Positions 34,256 to 43,262 of a stretch of DNA of 64,000 nucleotides are shown here, piece by piece. Source of the DNA: Lysinibacter cavernae. GTDB taxonomy: Bacteria > Actinomycetota > Actinomycetes > Actinomycetales > Microbacteriaceae. Location: the NCBI RefSeq assembly GCF_011758565.1, contig NZ_JAAMOX010000001.1:372001-436000 (forward strand), given 5' to 3'. The position numbers and the translations under genes were made by a program. The notes under the pieces were generated by a model. That model was not told the origin of the DNA and made no database searches. It saw only the letters and a program-made list of their open reading frames with translations. The stretch's first letter is position 1. The number at the start of each line of letters is the position of its first letter.

Positions 34256-35884
34256 ATGAGCAATGCAGATCCATCGCCAGCGCAATCATCGTCGCAGGCC
34301 AAAGCCCAATCCATGGCCGATTCCGACGCCGCCGACCTGGCCGAACTTGGCTATAAGCAAGAACTCCATCGCGGAATGTCGGGGTTCTCCAACTTCGCCG
34401 TCTCCTTTTCGATCATCTCAATCCTTGCCGGCTGTATCACGTCGTACGCCATCGCGTTGCGATCCGGCGGACCCGCCGCCATTACGCTCGGCTGGCTCAT
34501 CGTTGGCGTATTTGTGCTGTGCGTGGCCATGGCTATGGCCGAGGTATGTTCGCGCTACCCAACGGCCGGAGGGCTCTACTTCTGGGCCGGTCGACTCGCA
34601 AAAAAGAATAAGCGCGAGTGGGCCTGGTTTGTTGGCTGGTTCAACTTCCTCGGCGAGATCGCGGTGACGGCGGCTATTGATTACGGTGCCGCAATGACCA
34701 TGATGGCCTTCGCCTCGCTTACGTTTGGCGTAGAGCCGACCCCGCTCAACACGTTTGGGCTGTTCCTCGTGATCATCATCATCCACGGCATCCTCAACGC
34801 CTTCGGGGTGAACCTCGTGAGTCTGTTGTCGAACGTTTCGGCCTGGTGGCACATCTTTGGCGCCGCGATTATCGTTGCGGTGCTGTGGATTATGCCAACG
34901 AGCCACCAGTCGTTCACCTGGACGCTGACAACCTGGCACAACGAGACGGGCTGGACGTTCGGGCCCTATGTGTTCCTCATGGGCTTGCTTATGGCGCAGT
35001 ACACCTACACGGGCTACGACGCGTCGGCGCACGTTGCGGAAGAGACCAAGAACGCTTCGAGGGCCGCCCCGAGGGGCATCGTCATGAGCGTTGTTGTTTC
35101 GCTGGTTGGTGGTTGGATTCTGCTGTTCTCCATTACTGCGGCAATTCAGGATGGTTCGCAAGAAGGGCTCTCAACCCTGCTCGCAACCGATACCGGGCTG
35201 CCTCCCGCTCAGATCTTCATGGATGCCCTCGACAACCCAACCGTCGCCAAGTTCATGCTGTTCATCGTGTGTGGTGCCCAGTTCTTCTGCGGCATGGCCT
35301 CGGTCACCGCAAACTCGCGCATGAGTTACGCGTTCTCCCGCGACAACGCAATTCCCGGTTCCCGCCTCTGGGCAAAGGTGAACCCACGCACTGGCACGCC
35401 AACCAACTCGATTTGGCTCTGTGTTGCCGGTTCGATTGTGCTCACCATTCCCGCTCTCTTTAACTACACGGCGTACGCGGCCGTCACCTCGGTTGCGGTT
35501 ATTGGGCTGTACATTGCCTACGTGGTTCCGGTACTCCTTCGTCGACTGAGCAAGGAATTCACGCCAGGGCCTTGGAATCTCGGCAAATGGAGCCCGCTTG
35601 TTGGCTGGGTCGCGGTCGTTTGGGTGATCTTCATCTGCATTCTGTTTGTGCTCCCGCCAAGCAACCCCATCACGATTGATTCGTTCAACTATGCCCCGGT
35701 CGCCGTGGCGGTTGTCGCGATCTTTGCCACGGTGATGTGGTTTGTGAGCGGCAAGAAAAACTTCATGACCAATAAGGAAGCCGAGCACTTGACGATTGAG
35801 GCGGACCTGTTGCTTGAGGAGGGCGCTCCTGGGGCTGCAACGCCTGGTGAGAAGCCCGTCGGCGAGAAACTTCTCGACGACTAG
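34256..35884 (+). CDS. APC superfamily amino acid permease (ACT/GABA permease-like)
   Basis: 542 aa, 12 predicted transmembrane segments. GMSGFSNFAVSFSIISILAG in TM1 and AEVCSRYPTAGGLYFWAG in TM2-3 match the amino acid/choline transporter branch; long hydrophilic tail from about residue 505. It is followed by an FCD-GntR gene and a proline racemase-family gene in the same direction, so proline, hydroxyproline or a related imino acid is a reasonable substrate; this is inferred from the neighbourhood. Confidence 0.88.
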   Translation: MSNADPSPAQSSSQAKAQSMADSDAADLAELGYKQELHRGMSGFSNFAVSFSIISILAGCITSYAIALRSGGPAAITLGWLIVGVFVLCVAMAMAEVCSRYPTAGGLYFWAGRLAKKNKREWAWFVGWFNFLGEIAVTAAIDYGAAMTMMAFASLTFGVEPTPLNTFGLFLVIIIIHGILNAFGVNLVSLLSNVSAWWHIFGAAIIVAVLWIMPTSHQSFTWTLTTWHNETGWTFGPYVFLMGLLMAQYTYTGYDASAHVAEETKNASRAAPRGIVMSVVVSLVGGWILLFSITAAIQDGSQEGLSTLLATDTGLPPAQIFMDALDNPTVAKFMLFIVCGAQFFCGMASVTANSRMSYAFSRDNAIPGSRLWAKVNPRTGTPTNSIWLCVAGSIVLTIPALFNYTAYAAVTSVAVIGLYIAYVVPVLLRRLSKEFTPGPWNLGKWSPLVGWVAVVWVIFICILFVLPPSNPITIDSFNYAPVAVAVVAIFATVMWFVSGKKNFMTNKEAEHLTIEADLLLEEGAPGAATPGEKPVGEKLLDD

Positions 35885-35893
35885 GCTCAAGTC

Positions 35894-36625
35894 ATGAATA
35901 CGGCAGCGCAACAATCGCCACTCGTTGAGGCCGTTTTGCAGCCGGTTCGGGGCCATATGGCATTCGAATCGTGTGTTGAACAGCTCGGCTCGGCCATCCA
36001 ACTCGGCATTTTTCCGGTTGGCACGATGCTGCCAAACGAACGTGAGCTCGCGGAACGCCTCAGCGTTTCGCGAGCCACGCTTCGTGAAGCCATCAGCGCG
36101 CTGCGGGCGGCCGGCTTTGTCTCAACAACTCGGGGCAGGGGAGGCGGCACCACGGTTGAGCTTGTTGAGCATATTCATCAGAAGCTGCCGGAAGAGCGAG
36201 AAGATCGGCGAGCTGAGATTCGTGACACGCTCATCCTTCGAGCCGTTATTGAGCCTGGCGCCTGCTTTCAAGCAGCACAGACCGATCTGTCTGCCGTCTC
36301 GATAAGCCTCTTGCGCACCGCGCTGAGCGAGGCCGAGTCCGCGGATTCGCCAGCCGCGTACCGACGTGCGGATGCGAGGCTCCACCTGGCGATTGCCTCT
36401 GCCTGCGAGTCGGCGGAGCTCAATAAGGTGAGCAGCACCGTGCAGACTCGGCTGCACAGTTACCTGAACGAGATTCCGTTCTTTCAAGCCAATATTGAGC
36501 ATTCGGATGAGCAGCATCGAGAGATCGTGGAGGGCATTCTTGCGGGAGACGGTGACACCGCACGGCGTGTGATGGAGGTGCACTGCGCGTCGACCGCTGC
36601 GCTGTTGACGGGCCTGCTCGCCTGA
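35894..36625 (+). CDS. GntR family regulator with FCD domain
   Basis: 243 aa. Winged HTH (AIQLGIFPVGTMLPNERELAERLSVSRATLREAISALRAAG) followed by an FCD domain with DARLHLAIASACESAEL, which keeps one of the usual histidines but shows Ala/Ser at another metal position. It starts 9 bp after the permease gene. It likely controls the permease and racemase genes; a very large inverted repeat lies just downstream, between it and the racemase gene. Confidence 0.88.
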   Translation: MNTAAQQSPLVEAVLQPVRGHMAFESCVEQLGSAIQLGIFPVGTMLPNERELAERLSVSRATLREAISALRAAGFVSTTRGRGGGTTVELVEHIHQKLPEEREDRRAEIRDTLILRAVIEPGACFQAAQTDLSAVSISLLRTALSEAESADSPAAYRRADARLHLAIASACESAELNKVSSTVQTRLHSYLNEIPFFQANIEHSDEQHREIVEGILAGDGDTARRVMEVHCASTAALLTGLLA

Positions 36626-36647
36626 TTTCGTCTGAGTGTGCTCTGGC

Positions 36648-36692
36648 CAACGTCGAGTCAGTAATATTGTATATATTACTGACTCGACGTTG
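36648..36692. promoter_or_regulatory. 45-bp inverted repeat with perfect 20-bp arms
   Basis: Left arm 36648-36667 begins CAACGTCGAG and ends AATAT; the right arm 36673-36692 is its exact complement; the spacer is TGTAT. The centre is AT-rich and contains TAATAT/TATTA boxes. It lies between the GntR and racemase genes. It could be a terminator, an operator for the GntR protein, or both. A second stem, TGAGTTG (36691-36697) / CAACTCA (36707-36713), overlaps its right end. Confidence 0.75.
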
Positions 36693-36732
36693 AGTTGGTT
36701 TTCCTGCAACTCAGGACAACGAGAGGGCAACT

Positions 36733-37779
36733 ATGGCAACCGCAGAACGAGCATTCGAGCGCAACTGGAACTCCGTCACAACGGTCGACTATCACACCGG
36801 TGGTGAACCGTTCCGAATTATCGCCAAGCCCCCGGTTGAAATCCTCGGCGAAACGGTTGCCGAGCGCCGTGTCTACGCGATCAGCGATCCTGCCGTTGAC
36901 GACCTCCGACGGGTGCTCTGCTACGAGCCGCGCGGCCACGCCGACATGTACGGCGGCTTCATCACCCCGCCCGACAACGACGGCGCACACTTTGGGGTGC
37001 TCTTCTGGCATAAAGACGGATTCTCAACCGCCTGCGGGCACGGCACCATCGCCCTTGGCGTGTGGGCGGTTGATTCTGGGCTTGTTGAGGCTGACCCGAA
37101 CGGGGCAACGGACGTGGTTATCGACGTTCCCTCCGGCAGGGTTATCGCGCGCGTCAACAGTATCGACGGACAGATCGAATCGGTCGACTTTGTCAACGTC
37201 GCGAGCTACGTCATCGACGCGAATGTTGCGGTTGCCACCAGTAGGGGAGAGCTCACCGTCGAGGTCGGCTTCGGCGGAGCCATCTACGCGCAGCTCGACG
37301 TTGCCCAACTCGGGCTCACCGTCGAGCCAGAACACGCGGCCGAGCTCATCGCAATTGGGCGGGAGATTAAGTGGCTGCTCAACGATTCTGCGCAGGCAGA
37401 GCATCCAACCGACCCGCGATTGAGCGGGATTTACGGCACGATTCTCTTTGAGGATCTTGGAGATAGCGAGCCGGGCAGCCCCCATCAGCGAAACGTCACC
37501 ATTTTTGCCGATGGTGAGCTCGACCGCTCGCCATGTGGTTCGGGAACGAGTACGCGCGTGGCTTCGCTCTGGACATCCGGGCGCCTTTCGGATGTCGGCG
37601 TGCTCACTCATGACTCGATCGTCGGCTCTCGCTTTGCCGGGCGGGTGCGTTCGCGCGAGACCGTCGCAGGGTTTGAGGGCGTGACCAATCAGGTCTCTGG
37701 TATGGCGTACCGGGTCGGCGAATCAACGTTCACCGTGGATGCTCGCGACCCCCTCGTGCCTGGGTTTGTGCTTCGCTAG
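36733..37779 (+). CDS. Proline racemase family protein
   Basis: 348 aa. Two-base acid/base enzyme with both catalytic cysteines present: C101 in STACGHGT and C268 in DRSPCGSGT. Two cysteines fit proline racemase or 4-hydroxyproline 2-epimerase, not trans-3-hydroxyproline dehydratase, which has Thr at one position. Shine-Dalgarno GAGAGG precedes the ATG. With the APC permease it suggests use of proline or hydroxyproline, though no downstream dehydrogenase or deaminase genes are in the window. Stop overlaps the convergent YbaK gene by 4 bp. Confidence 0.92.
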   Translation: MATAERAFERNWNSVTTVDYHTGGEPFRIIAKPPVEILGETVAERRVYAISDPAVDDLRRVLCYEPRGHADMYGGFITPPDNDGAHFGVLFWHKDGFSTACGHGTIALGVWAVDSGLVEADPNGATDVVIDVPSGRVIARVNSIDGQIESVDFVNVASYVIDANVAVATSRGELTVEVGFGGAIYAQLDVAQLGLTVEPEHAAELIAIGREIKWLLNDSAQAEHPTDPRLSGIYGTILFEDLGDSEPGSPHQRNVTIFADGELDRSPCGSGTSTRVASLWTSGRLSDVGVLTHDSIVGSRFAGRVRSRETVAGFEGVTNQVSGMAYRVGESTFTVDARDPLVPGFVLR

Positions 37780-38276
37780 GTTGTCTTGGCGATCTCCGCG
37801 GCCGCGCCGTCGGTAACGGAGAGGAGGTCGAGCGGCGCGAGTTCAATGTCGAAGCCCCGTCGACCTCCGGAGACAAAGATGGTGTCGAAGAGTTCGGCTG
37901 ATTCATCCAGAAATGTTGGCAGGTGGGTCTTCTGGCCGATCGGGCTGATGCCGCCAACCACGTAGCCAGTTTTGCGTTCTGCCAAAGACGGGTCCGCCAT
38001 GACTGCCTTTTTTGCGCCTGCCGCTTTGGCGAGCGCTTTGAGATCAAGGAGGCCGTTGACGGGCACAATGCCAACGACGAGCTGGCCGTCGGCATCCGCG
38101 AGGAGAGTCTTGAAGACGCGGTCTGGCTCTACGCCAAGCTCGCGGGCGGCCTCCTCGCCAAAGTTTGGGGCCGCAGGATCGTGCACGTACCCATGGGCGG
38201 TATACGGGATGCCTCGCTGCTCAAGCAGCGTCGTGGCTGGGGTGCCAATGGAATGGTCGGCTTTTTTCTTGGCCAC
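37776..38276 (-). CDS. ybaK: Cys-tRNA(Pro)/Cys-tRNA(Cys) deacylase (YbaK/EbsC)
   Basis: 166 aa, INS-superfamily editing domain. LLADADGQLVVGIVPVNGLLDLKALAKA, the KKAVMAD helix, and GYVVGGISPIGQK are the usual YbaK landmarks, including the conserved lysine that holds the tRNA 3' end. Hydrolyses Cys mis-attached to tRNA-Pro. Single gene, divergent from the LLM oxidoreductase. Confidence 0.94.
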   Translation of the reverse strand: MAKKKADHSIGTPATTLLEQRGIPYTAHGYVHDPAAPNFGEEAARELGVEPDRVFKTLLADADGQLVVGIVPVNGLLDLKALAKAAGAKKAVMADPSLAERKTGYVVGGISPIGQKTHLPTFLDESAELFDTIFVSGGRRGFDIELAPLDLLSVTDGAAAEIAKTT

Positions 38277-38363
38277 GGATGCTCCTGTCGGCTCTGGATG
38301 TGCGTCGCCCTTAGTCTACGGATGTGCGGTCGCAGGAATAGAAACCAAACTCTATGCGTTTGC

Positions 38364-39413
38364 ATGAATATGGAACTTGGATTTTATACTTTCGGAGATA
38401 TTCACCCCGACCCAAACACGGGCATCGGCATTACACCAGGCCAGGCAATCCGCGACGTGCTTGAGCGAACACGCCTCGCAGAAGAGGTTGGTCTCGATTA
38501 CGTCGGCATCGGCGAGCACCACCGCGAGGACTACTCAATCTCGTCGCCCTCAACCGTGATCTCTGCGGCCCTTGCCCAAACCGAACGCATCCACGTCGGA
38601 AGCGCCGTGACCGTGCTCTCAACAGAAGACCCCGTTCGTGTCTATCAGCAGTTCTCCACAATGGACCAATTCTCCAACGGGCGGGTCGAGCTGCTGGCAG
38701 GGCGAGGGTCCTTTATCGAGTCGTACCCACTCTTTGGTGCTGAACTCGGCGACTACGACGCGCTCTACGACGAAAAGATTCAGCTGCTGCTCGCCCTCGA
38801 TTCCGGCGAACCAGTGACCTGGAGCGGCAAGTTTAGAGCCCCGCTTGAGGATGTTGTGGTGCTGCCGCGTCCGGCCGATATTCCTGGCCGCGGTGCTCAC
38901 CTCAACATCGCAGTTGCAACGGGCGGCAACTCGCGTTCCTCCGTCCGCGCTGGAATGCTCGGGCTTCCTGTGAACTACGCCATTATTGGGGGAGAGCCTG
39001 CCCAATTTGCGCCCCTCGCCCAGCTGTACCGTCAGGCGCACGAGCAGGCGGGGCATCCAGCAGAGAAGCGAACGGTGACCGTTTCGGCCATGGGCTTTGT
39101 CGCCGAAGAAAATGCCCGTGACTTCTGGTTCCCATATTGGTACGAGTCCATGCGCGTGATCTCGGCAGAGCGCGGATTCCCCGCCCCAAGCCGCATGAGC
39201 TTCGAACAGACAGCCGGCCCGCGCGGGGCGTACTTTGTTGGGAATCCCGACGAGGTCGCGGCCAAGATCGTGCACGTGCACGAGGCCATCGGTAACGACC
39301 GCCTCATCCTGCAGATGGACCTGAGCGGCGTGCCGCAGAAGGAATCACTGAAGGCAATCGAGTTGCTCGGCACCGAGGTGAAGCCCCGCATCGAGCGGGC
39401 CCTCGCGAAGTAA
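38364..39413 (+). CDS. LLM class flavin-dependent oxidoreductase
   Basis: 349 aa, luciferase-like (beta/alpha)8 fold: ERTRLAEEVGLDYVGIGEHHRED, VGSAVTVLSTEDPVRVYQQFSTMDQFSNGRVELLAGRG and a C-terminal AAKIVHVHEAIGNDRLILQMD segment. Uses FMN with NADH, or F420. The ATG at 38364 is followed by an alternative ATG at 38370. No Shine-Dalgarno is visible; the short upstream region suggests a leaderless or near-leaderless mRNA. Substrate unknown. Confidence 0.9.
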   Translation: MNMELGFYTFGDIHPDPNTGIGITPGQAIRDVLERTRLAEEVGLDYVGIGEHHREDYSISSPSTVISAALAQTERIHVGSAVTVLSTEDPVRVYQQFSTMDQFSNGRVELLAGRGSFIESYPLFGAELGDYDALYDEKIQLLLALDSGEPVTWSGKFRAPLEDVVVLPRPADIPGRGAHLNIAVATGGNSRSSVRAGMLGLPVNYAIIGGEPAQFAPLAQLYRQAHEQAGHPAEKRTVTVSAMGFVAEENARDFWFPYWYESMRVISAERGFPAPSRMSFEQTAGPRGAYFVGNPDEVAAKIVHVHEAIGNDRLILQMDLSGVPQKESLKAIELLGTEVKPRIERALAK

Positions 39414-39415
39414 AA

Positions 39416-39471
39416 CTATTTGGGAGTTTCTGCTGCGAATCGATGGATTTTGCGCAGAAACTCCCAAATAG
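39416..39471. terminator. Long inverted repeat between convergent LLM and def genes
   Basis: Perfect 18-bp arms CTATTTGGGAGTTTCTGC (39416-39433) and its complement (39454-39471), 20-nt loop. It starts 2 bp after the LLM stop. On the minus strand it is followed by TTTTA, so it may terminate def; it could also stop the LLM transcript. Confidence 0.65.
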
Positions 39472-39481
39472 ATGCAGGTTG

Positions 39482-40048
39482 TTAGCCCTCGAGGTTGTCG
39501 ACGCCCGGCATCCAAGCCAGGTCGGGCTTCCCCCAGCCGTTTTTGCGTTGTGCCTTGTGAGCGGCACGGCTGTGCGGGTGCACAAGGCGGTCGACGTAGA
39601 GCAGGCCGTTGAGGTGATCGTATTCGTGCTGGAAGACGCGGGCGAACCATCCGCTCGCCTCGATGGTGAAGGGCTTATTGTCGAGGTCAACTGCCTCAAG
39701 GCGGATGCGCTCGGAGCGGCGCAGCGGAAAACGCTCGCCAGGGAACGAGAGACAGCCCTCTGATTCCAGCTCATCGTCGAGTTCCTCAACGGTTGGCGGG
39801 GTGATCCAGAGCACCGGGTTGATCGCGACGCCGCGGGCAGGGCCCTCGTCTTGGTCGTCGTAGCTCCAGACAAAGATGCGTTTTCCGATGCCAACCTGGG
39901 GTGCGGCAAGGCCAACACCTGGCGCGAGATCCATCGTTTCGTACATGTCCTCAACCAGCTGCTTCAGATCGTCATCAAACTTGGTCACCGGTTCGGCGAT
40001 GTTGTGGAGGACAGGATTGCCAGAAATACAGATGGGAAGAACAGCCAT
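39482..40048 (-). CDS. def: Peptide deformylase
   Basis: 188 aa. Removes the N-formyl group from nascent proteins. All three metal motifs are present: GVGLAAPQ (44-51), EGCLS (97-101, metal ligand C99) and HEYDH (141-145, with both metal His and catalytic Glu). The C-terminal tail of about 30 residues (RKNGWGKPDLAWMPGV) is typical of the actinobacterial form. Single gene, ends at a long inverted repeat. Confidence 0.96.
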   Translation of the reverse strand: MAVLPICISGNPVLHNIAEPVTKFDDDLKQLVEDMYETMDLAPGVGLAAPQVGIGKRIFVWSYDDQDEGPARGVAINPVLWITPPTVEELDDELESEGCLSFPGERFPLRRSERIRLEAVDLDNKPFTIEASGWFARVFQHEYDHLNGLLYVDRLVHPHSRAAHKAQRKNGWGKPDLAWMPGVDNLEG

Positions 40049-40088
40049 GTTACAAGCCTATCGACTGGAAAGGCGGTAACGTGGCAGA

Positions 40089-41009
40089 GTGCATATTATT
40101 GAGGCTGTTGGGGAGGCGACTGAACTTCTTCGTGATCCCAAAAACTTTTTGGGGATCCCGATCGCTCTGCTTGGAGCGGTCTTTATGTCGTTCGGTGCGC
40201 AGTATCAGAGTCGCGGCGTAAACAAGGTTGAGCACATCTCCGGCCAGAAGGCCAGTTCAGGCCTGAGCGGAAACCAACTTGCGAGCCTGCTCAAGCGGCC
40301 CTCGTGGGTCATCGGCACACTGTTGCTTGGCTGTGCGGTGCTGCTGCAACTTGCCAGTCTCTCGTTCTCGCCACTGATCGTGGTGCAGCCGCTCGGCGTT
40401 GTTGCACTGGTAATAACCTCGATCCTGAACTCGCGAATCTCAGGGCTCAAACTCAACAGCAAGACCAAGCTAGCCATCGTGCTGTGTGTTGTTGGCGTGT
40501 TTGTGTTTGTCACGATCGCCGCCTTCACCGCGACGGATAGCGTGGTTACCGACCAGCACCTCATCACGATCCTTATCATCCTTGCCGTCGTATTGGTGCT
40601 GTTCACCATCGCGTTTATTGTGCTCAGGCATAAGACGCGCGCCATCTTCTATATCATCGGCGCCGGCATCATTTACGGCTTTGTCGCCACGCTTGCCAAG
40701 GTCGTGATCGGACGCATCCAGCAGGGTGAATTTGATACGCTCACCCTCATCTGCCTGGTAGCGCTTCTTGCGGCTACCGGAGGCGGAATGTACTTCGTGA
40801 ATAACGCCTACTCATCCGGCCCGCCAGATCTTGTTATCGCCGGCCTCACCGTTATCGATCCCATGGTGGCGGTCGTGATCGGAATCGTTGTCCTTGGCGA
40901 AGCTGCGAATGCCTCGCTCCTGGCGATGGGGGGATTTGTGCTCGCCGGTGCAACCGCGGTTGTTGGTGTGATCATGCTTGCGAAATACCATCCGCAGGTA
41001 CAGGACTAA
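40089..41009 (+). CDS. DMT-like multi-pass membrane transporter
   Basis: 306 aa, about nine transmembrane segments in two similar halves; IALLGAVFMSFGAQYQSRGV at the N-terminus and the FSPLIVVQPLGVVALV region fit the DMT/NIPA-like group. A GTG at 40089 is the chosen start; spacing from AAAGGCGG is long. Substrate unknown (Mg2+ for NIPA relatives, metabolites for most DMT proteins). Divergent from def. Confidence 0.78.
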   Translation: MHIIEAVGEATELLRDPKNFLGIPIALLGAVFMSFGAQYQSRGVNKVEHISGQKASSGLSGNQLASLLKRPSWVIGTLLLGCAVLLQLASLSFSPLIVVQPLGVVALVITSILNSRISGLKLNSKTKLAIVLCVVGVFVFVTIAAFTATDSVVTDQHLITILIILAVVLVLFTIAFIVLRHKTRAIFYIIGAGIIYGFVATLAKVVIGRIQQGEFDTLTLICLVALLAATGGGMYFVNNAYSSGPPDLVIAGLTVIDPMVAVVIGIVVLGEAANASLLAMGGFVLAGATAVVGVIMLAKYHPQVQD

Positions 41010-41122
41010 GAGCGTCACTTTTTCGCGAGTGTCGGATGCCGACGGTAACGTCGTTCCTACGGCATCCATTGCCAGCGCATCCCTAGAGTCACGCCTGCTC
41101 ACCAGCGAGAAAGAAGTTCCGT

Positions 41123-41971
41123 TTGTCCCCGCCCCTTGACGGTCAGCCGCCATCCGCAGACCGCATGACCGAGCCGCGCCTCCGTCGAGCCGCAAGGCGG
41201 CACGAGATTCTGCTCGGCTTTCGCGATGCCAGCACGGCCGGGTTTGCCATGGTGCCGCTTGGCATCGCATTTGGGCTGTTGGTTGCCCAGTCCCCGCTCG
41301 ACTGGTGGTGGACCCCCATCATTTCCATCGGGGTCTACGCGGGGTCCCTTGAGTTCTTGGCCGTTGGGCTGCTGGTTGTTGGCACCCCGTTGCTGACCAT
41401 CGCGGTCACGACGTTCCTCGTCAATTTCCGTCACGTCTTTTACTCGCTGACGTTCCCACTCGACCGGGTGCGCGGCAAATGGGCACGGTTCTACAGTATG
41501 TATTCGCTCACCGATGAGGCGTATGCGCTCACGGCGGTCACCGACCGTTCGGTGCTGACCTCGACCCGCATCCTGTCGATGCAGTTTTTCTGTCAGTTCT
41601 ACTGGGTCATTGGTGGGCTCATTGGTGTTCTTATCGGAGAAGCCCTGCCCTTTGCCCTTGTTGGCATTGACTTTGCCCTCACCGCACTGTTCGCCGTGCT
41701 CACCCTCGATGCGTTTTGGGCGAATAGGGACATCGGCGCGCCGCTGCTTGCCGCGCTCAGTGCCGCCGTTGCGCTGCTGGTCGCGCCCGGCCAAATGCTT
41801 GTGGTCGCGATGGGGCTGTTTGTCTTGTTGCTGATCGTCCGTTATCTCGTTTCGGGTCGAAGGGTTGCTGCGGCAGCTATGGATTCCGGCGTTGCCGTTG
41901 CGCATGAGCCGAACCTTGACGGTGTCAACAACACGGATTCCCCTCTCGGAGAAGCAGGCCACAATGCCTAG
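41123..41971 (+). CDS. azlC: AzlC family branched-chain amino acid exporter subunit
   Basis: 282 aa. AzlC signature: ILLGFRDASTAGFAMVPLGIAFGLLVAQ, YAGSLEFLAVGLL and NFRHVFYSLTFPLD. Five to seven membrane segments. Works with AzlD to export branched-chain amino acids or analogues. TTG 41123 has AGAAAGAAG upstream; ATG 41165 is the alternative but lacks a Shine-Dalgarno. The azlD start overlaps its stop by 8 bp. An 8-bp inverted repeat (41034-41041/41060-41067) lies upstream. Confidence 0.93.
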   Translation: MSPPLDGQPPSADRMTEPRLRRAARRHEILLGFRDASTAGFAMVPLGIAFGLLVAQSPLDWWWTPIISIGVYAGSLEFLAVGLLVVGTPLLTIAVTTFLVNFRHVFYSLTFPLDRVRGKWARFYSMYSLTDEAYALTAVTDRSVLTSTRILSMQFFCQFYWVIGGLIGVLIGEALPFALVGIDFALTALFAVLTLDAFWANRDIGAPLLAALSAAVALLVAPGQMLVVAMGLFVLLLIVRYLVSGRRVAAAAMDSGVAVAHEPNLDGVNNTDSPLGEAGHNA

Positions 41972-42293
41972 CACCGCTTACCTGCTTATCGCCATCGGCC
42001 TGATGTTTGCCATTACGTTTACACTCAGGGCGCTGCCGTTTGCCATCCTCAAACCACTCCGCAAATCAAAGCTGTTGGCCTATCTTGGGCTCTACATGCC
42101 TGTCGGAATCTTGCTCATCCTGGTTATCTATACGCTGCGCGACCTCGACTTCCTCTCCGGCAGCAGGGGCATTCCAGAGGGCATCGCCCTTGCCCTCACG
42201 ATCGCGCTGCACTGCTGGAAGCGAAACGCGCTGCTCAGCATTGTCAGCGGAACCGCAATCTATGTTGTCCTGATCAATTTGGTGTTTATCTAA
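41964..42293 (+). CDS. azlD: AzlD family exporter subunit
   Basis: 109 aa with four hydrophobic segments and the motif TFTLRALPFAILKPLRKSK..YLGLYMPVGILLILVIY, the usual AzlD pattern. ATG 41964 overlaps the azlC stop by 8 bp; the gene's own TAA overlaps the ATG of the HNH gene (TAATG), so all three are translationally coupled. Confidence 0.93.
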   Translation: MPSTAYLLIAIGLMFAITFTLRALPFAILKPLRKSKLLAYLGLYMPVGILLILVIYTLRDLDFLSGSRGIPEGIALALTIALHCWKRNALLSIVSGTAIYVVLINLVFI

Positions 42294-43141
42294 TGGCTCA
42301 AACCGAACGCACTCGACGCATGGCCGCTCGCGGCTCATCCCGCACCATCACGCGCAGCGTCCGACGGGCTCGGCGCTGGCTTGTGGTGACGCCAGTCGCT
42401 CTGCTTGCCCTTGTCGGCTCGCTCCTGCTGGCGGCGGCCAACTCAGACACCGATGGCATGCTTGGCGGGGCTCACGGGCCAGATTCCAGCGTCTTGGAAC
42501 CGGCGGGCGATGGCTCCGGGGTTGGCGACGGTGGGAGCATCCCCTTCCCCGAGGCGGTTACTGGCAAGACCGCCGCAGAAGTTCTTGCACTGATACCGAC
42601 GAAGGGCAAAGCCCCGAAGACGGGATACAACCGCACTGGCGTGTTCGGTGAGGCATGGAGCGACGTTGACCACAACGGTTGCGACACCCGAAACGATATC
42701 CTGGCCCGCGATCTCACCAACACGGTCGCACCGAATGGCTGCAAGATCATCACCGGCACCCTTGCCGACCCCTACACGGGACGCACAATCGATTTTGTGC
42801 GGGGCGATAAGACGTCGCCGCTTGTGCAAATCGATCACGTTGTTGCGCTCTCAAACGCGTGGCAAACCGGTGCCCAGCAGCTCTCGGATGCGCAACGACT
42901 GTTGCTCGCCAACGACCCGCTCAACCTGCTCGCCGTCGATGGCCCAACCAATAACCAAAAGGGTGATGCCGATGCTGCCGCGTGGCTGCCACCGGCAAAA
43001 GCGAGCCGCTGCGACTACGTCGCTCGCCAGGTTTCGGTGAAAGCGATCTACGGGCTCTGGGTCACCGAGGCAGAGCGCGACGCGATCGACAGGGTGCTCG
43101 CCGGATGCCAGGGGCAACCGGCGCTCGAATCCGGGCTCTAG
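42293..43141 (+). CDS. Secreted or membrane-anchored HNH nuclease (DUF1524 type)
   Basis: 282 aa. One hydrophobic segment near residues 32-50 after a basic N-terminus serves as signal anchor. The catalytic domain has DVDHNGCDTRNDIL, QIDHVVALSNAW and DPLNLLAVDGPTNNQKGD: the HNH/DUF1524 pattern of secreted actinobacterial nucleases. Four cysteines may form disulfides outside the cell. Likely role is extracellular DNA use or competition; why it is coupled to AzlCD is unclear. Confidence 0.88.
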   Translation: MAQTERTRRMAARGSSRTITRSVRRARRWLVVTPVALLALVGSLLLAAANSDTDGMLGGAHGPDSSVLEPAGDGSGVGDGGSIPFPEAVTGKTAAEVLALIPTKGKAPKTGYNRTGVFGEAWSDVDHNGCDTRNDILARDLTNTVAPNGCKIITGTLADPYTGRTIDFVRGDKTSPLVQIDHVVALSNAWQTGAQQLSDAQRLLLANDPLNLLAVDGPTNNQKGDADAAAWLPPAKASRCDYVARQVSVKAIYGLWVTEAERDAIDRVLAGCQGQPALESGL

Positions 43142-43262
43142 CGTCTCAACCTGTGTGGGGGTCACGGGGTGTGTTCGTGTCTGTTGCATGTTCGTGGTGC
43201 CACAAGTCCTGCGTCGGTTTCTGAGTGAGGGCTCGATACCGGTATTGTTGATCTGGTGCTGA

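Noticed and set aside
41034-41067. GGATGCCG/CGGCATCC repeat upstream of azlC as a riboswitch
   Set aside because: Only one 8-bp stem with an 18-nt loop; no known aptamer features. Could be a weak terminator for the preceding transporter.
41099-41974. Minus-strand frame opposite azlC
   Set aside because: Charged, low-complexity product with no recognisable fold; azlC is well supported on the other strand.
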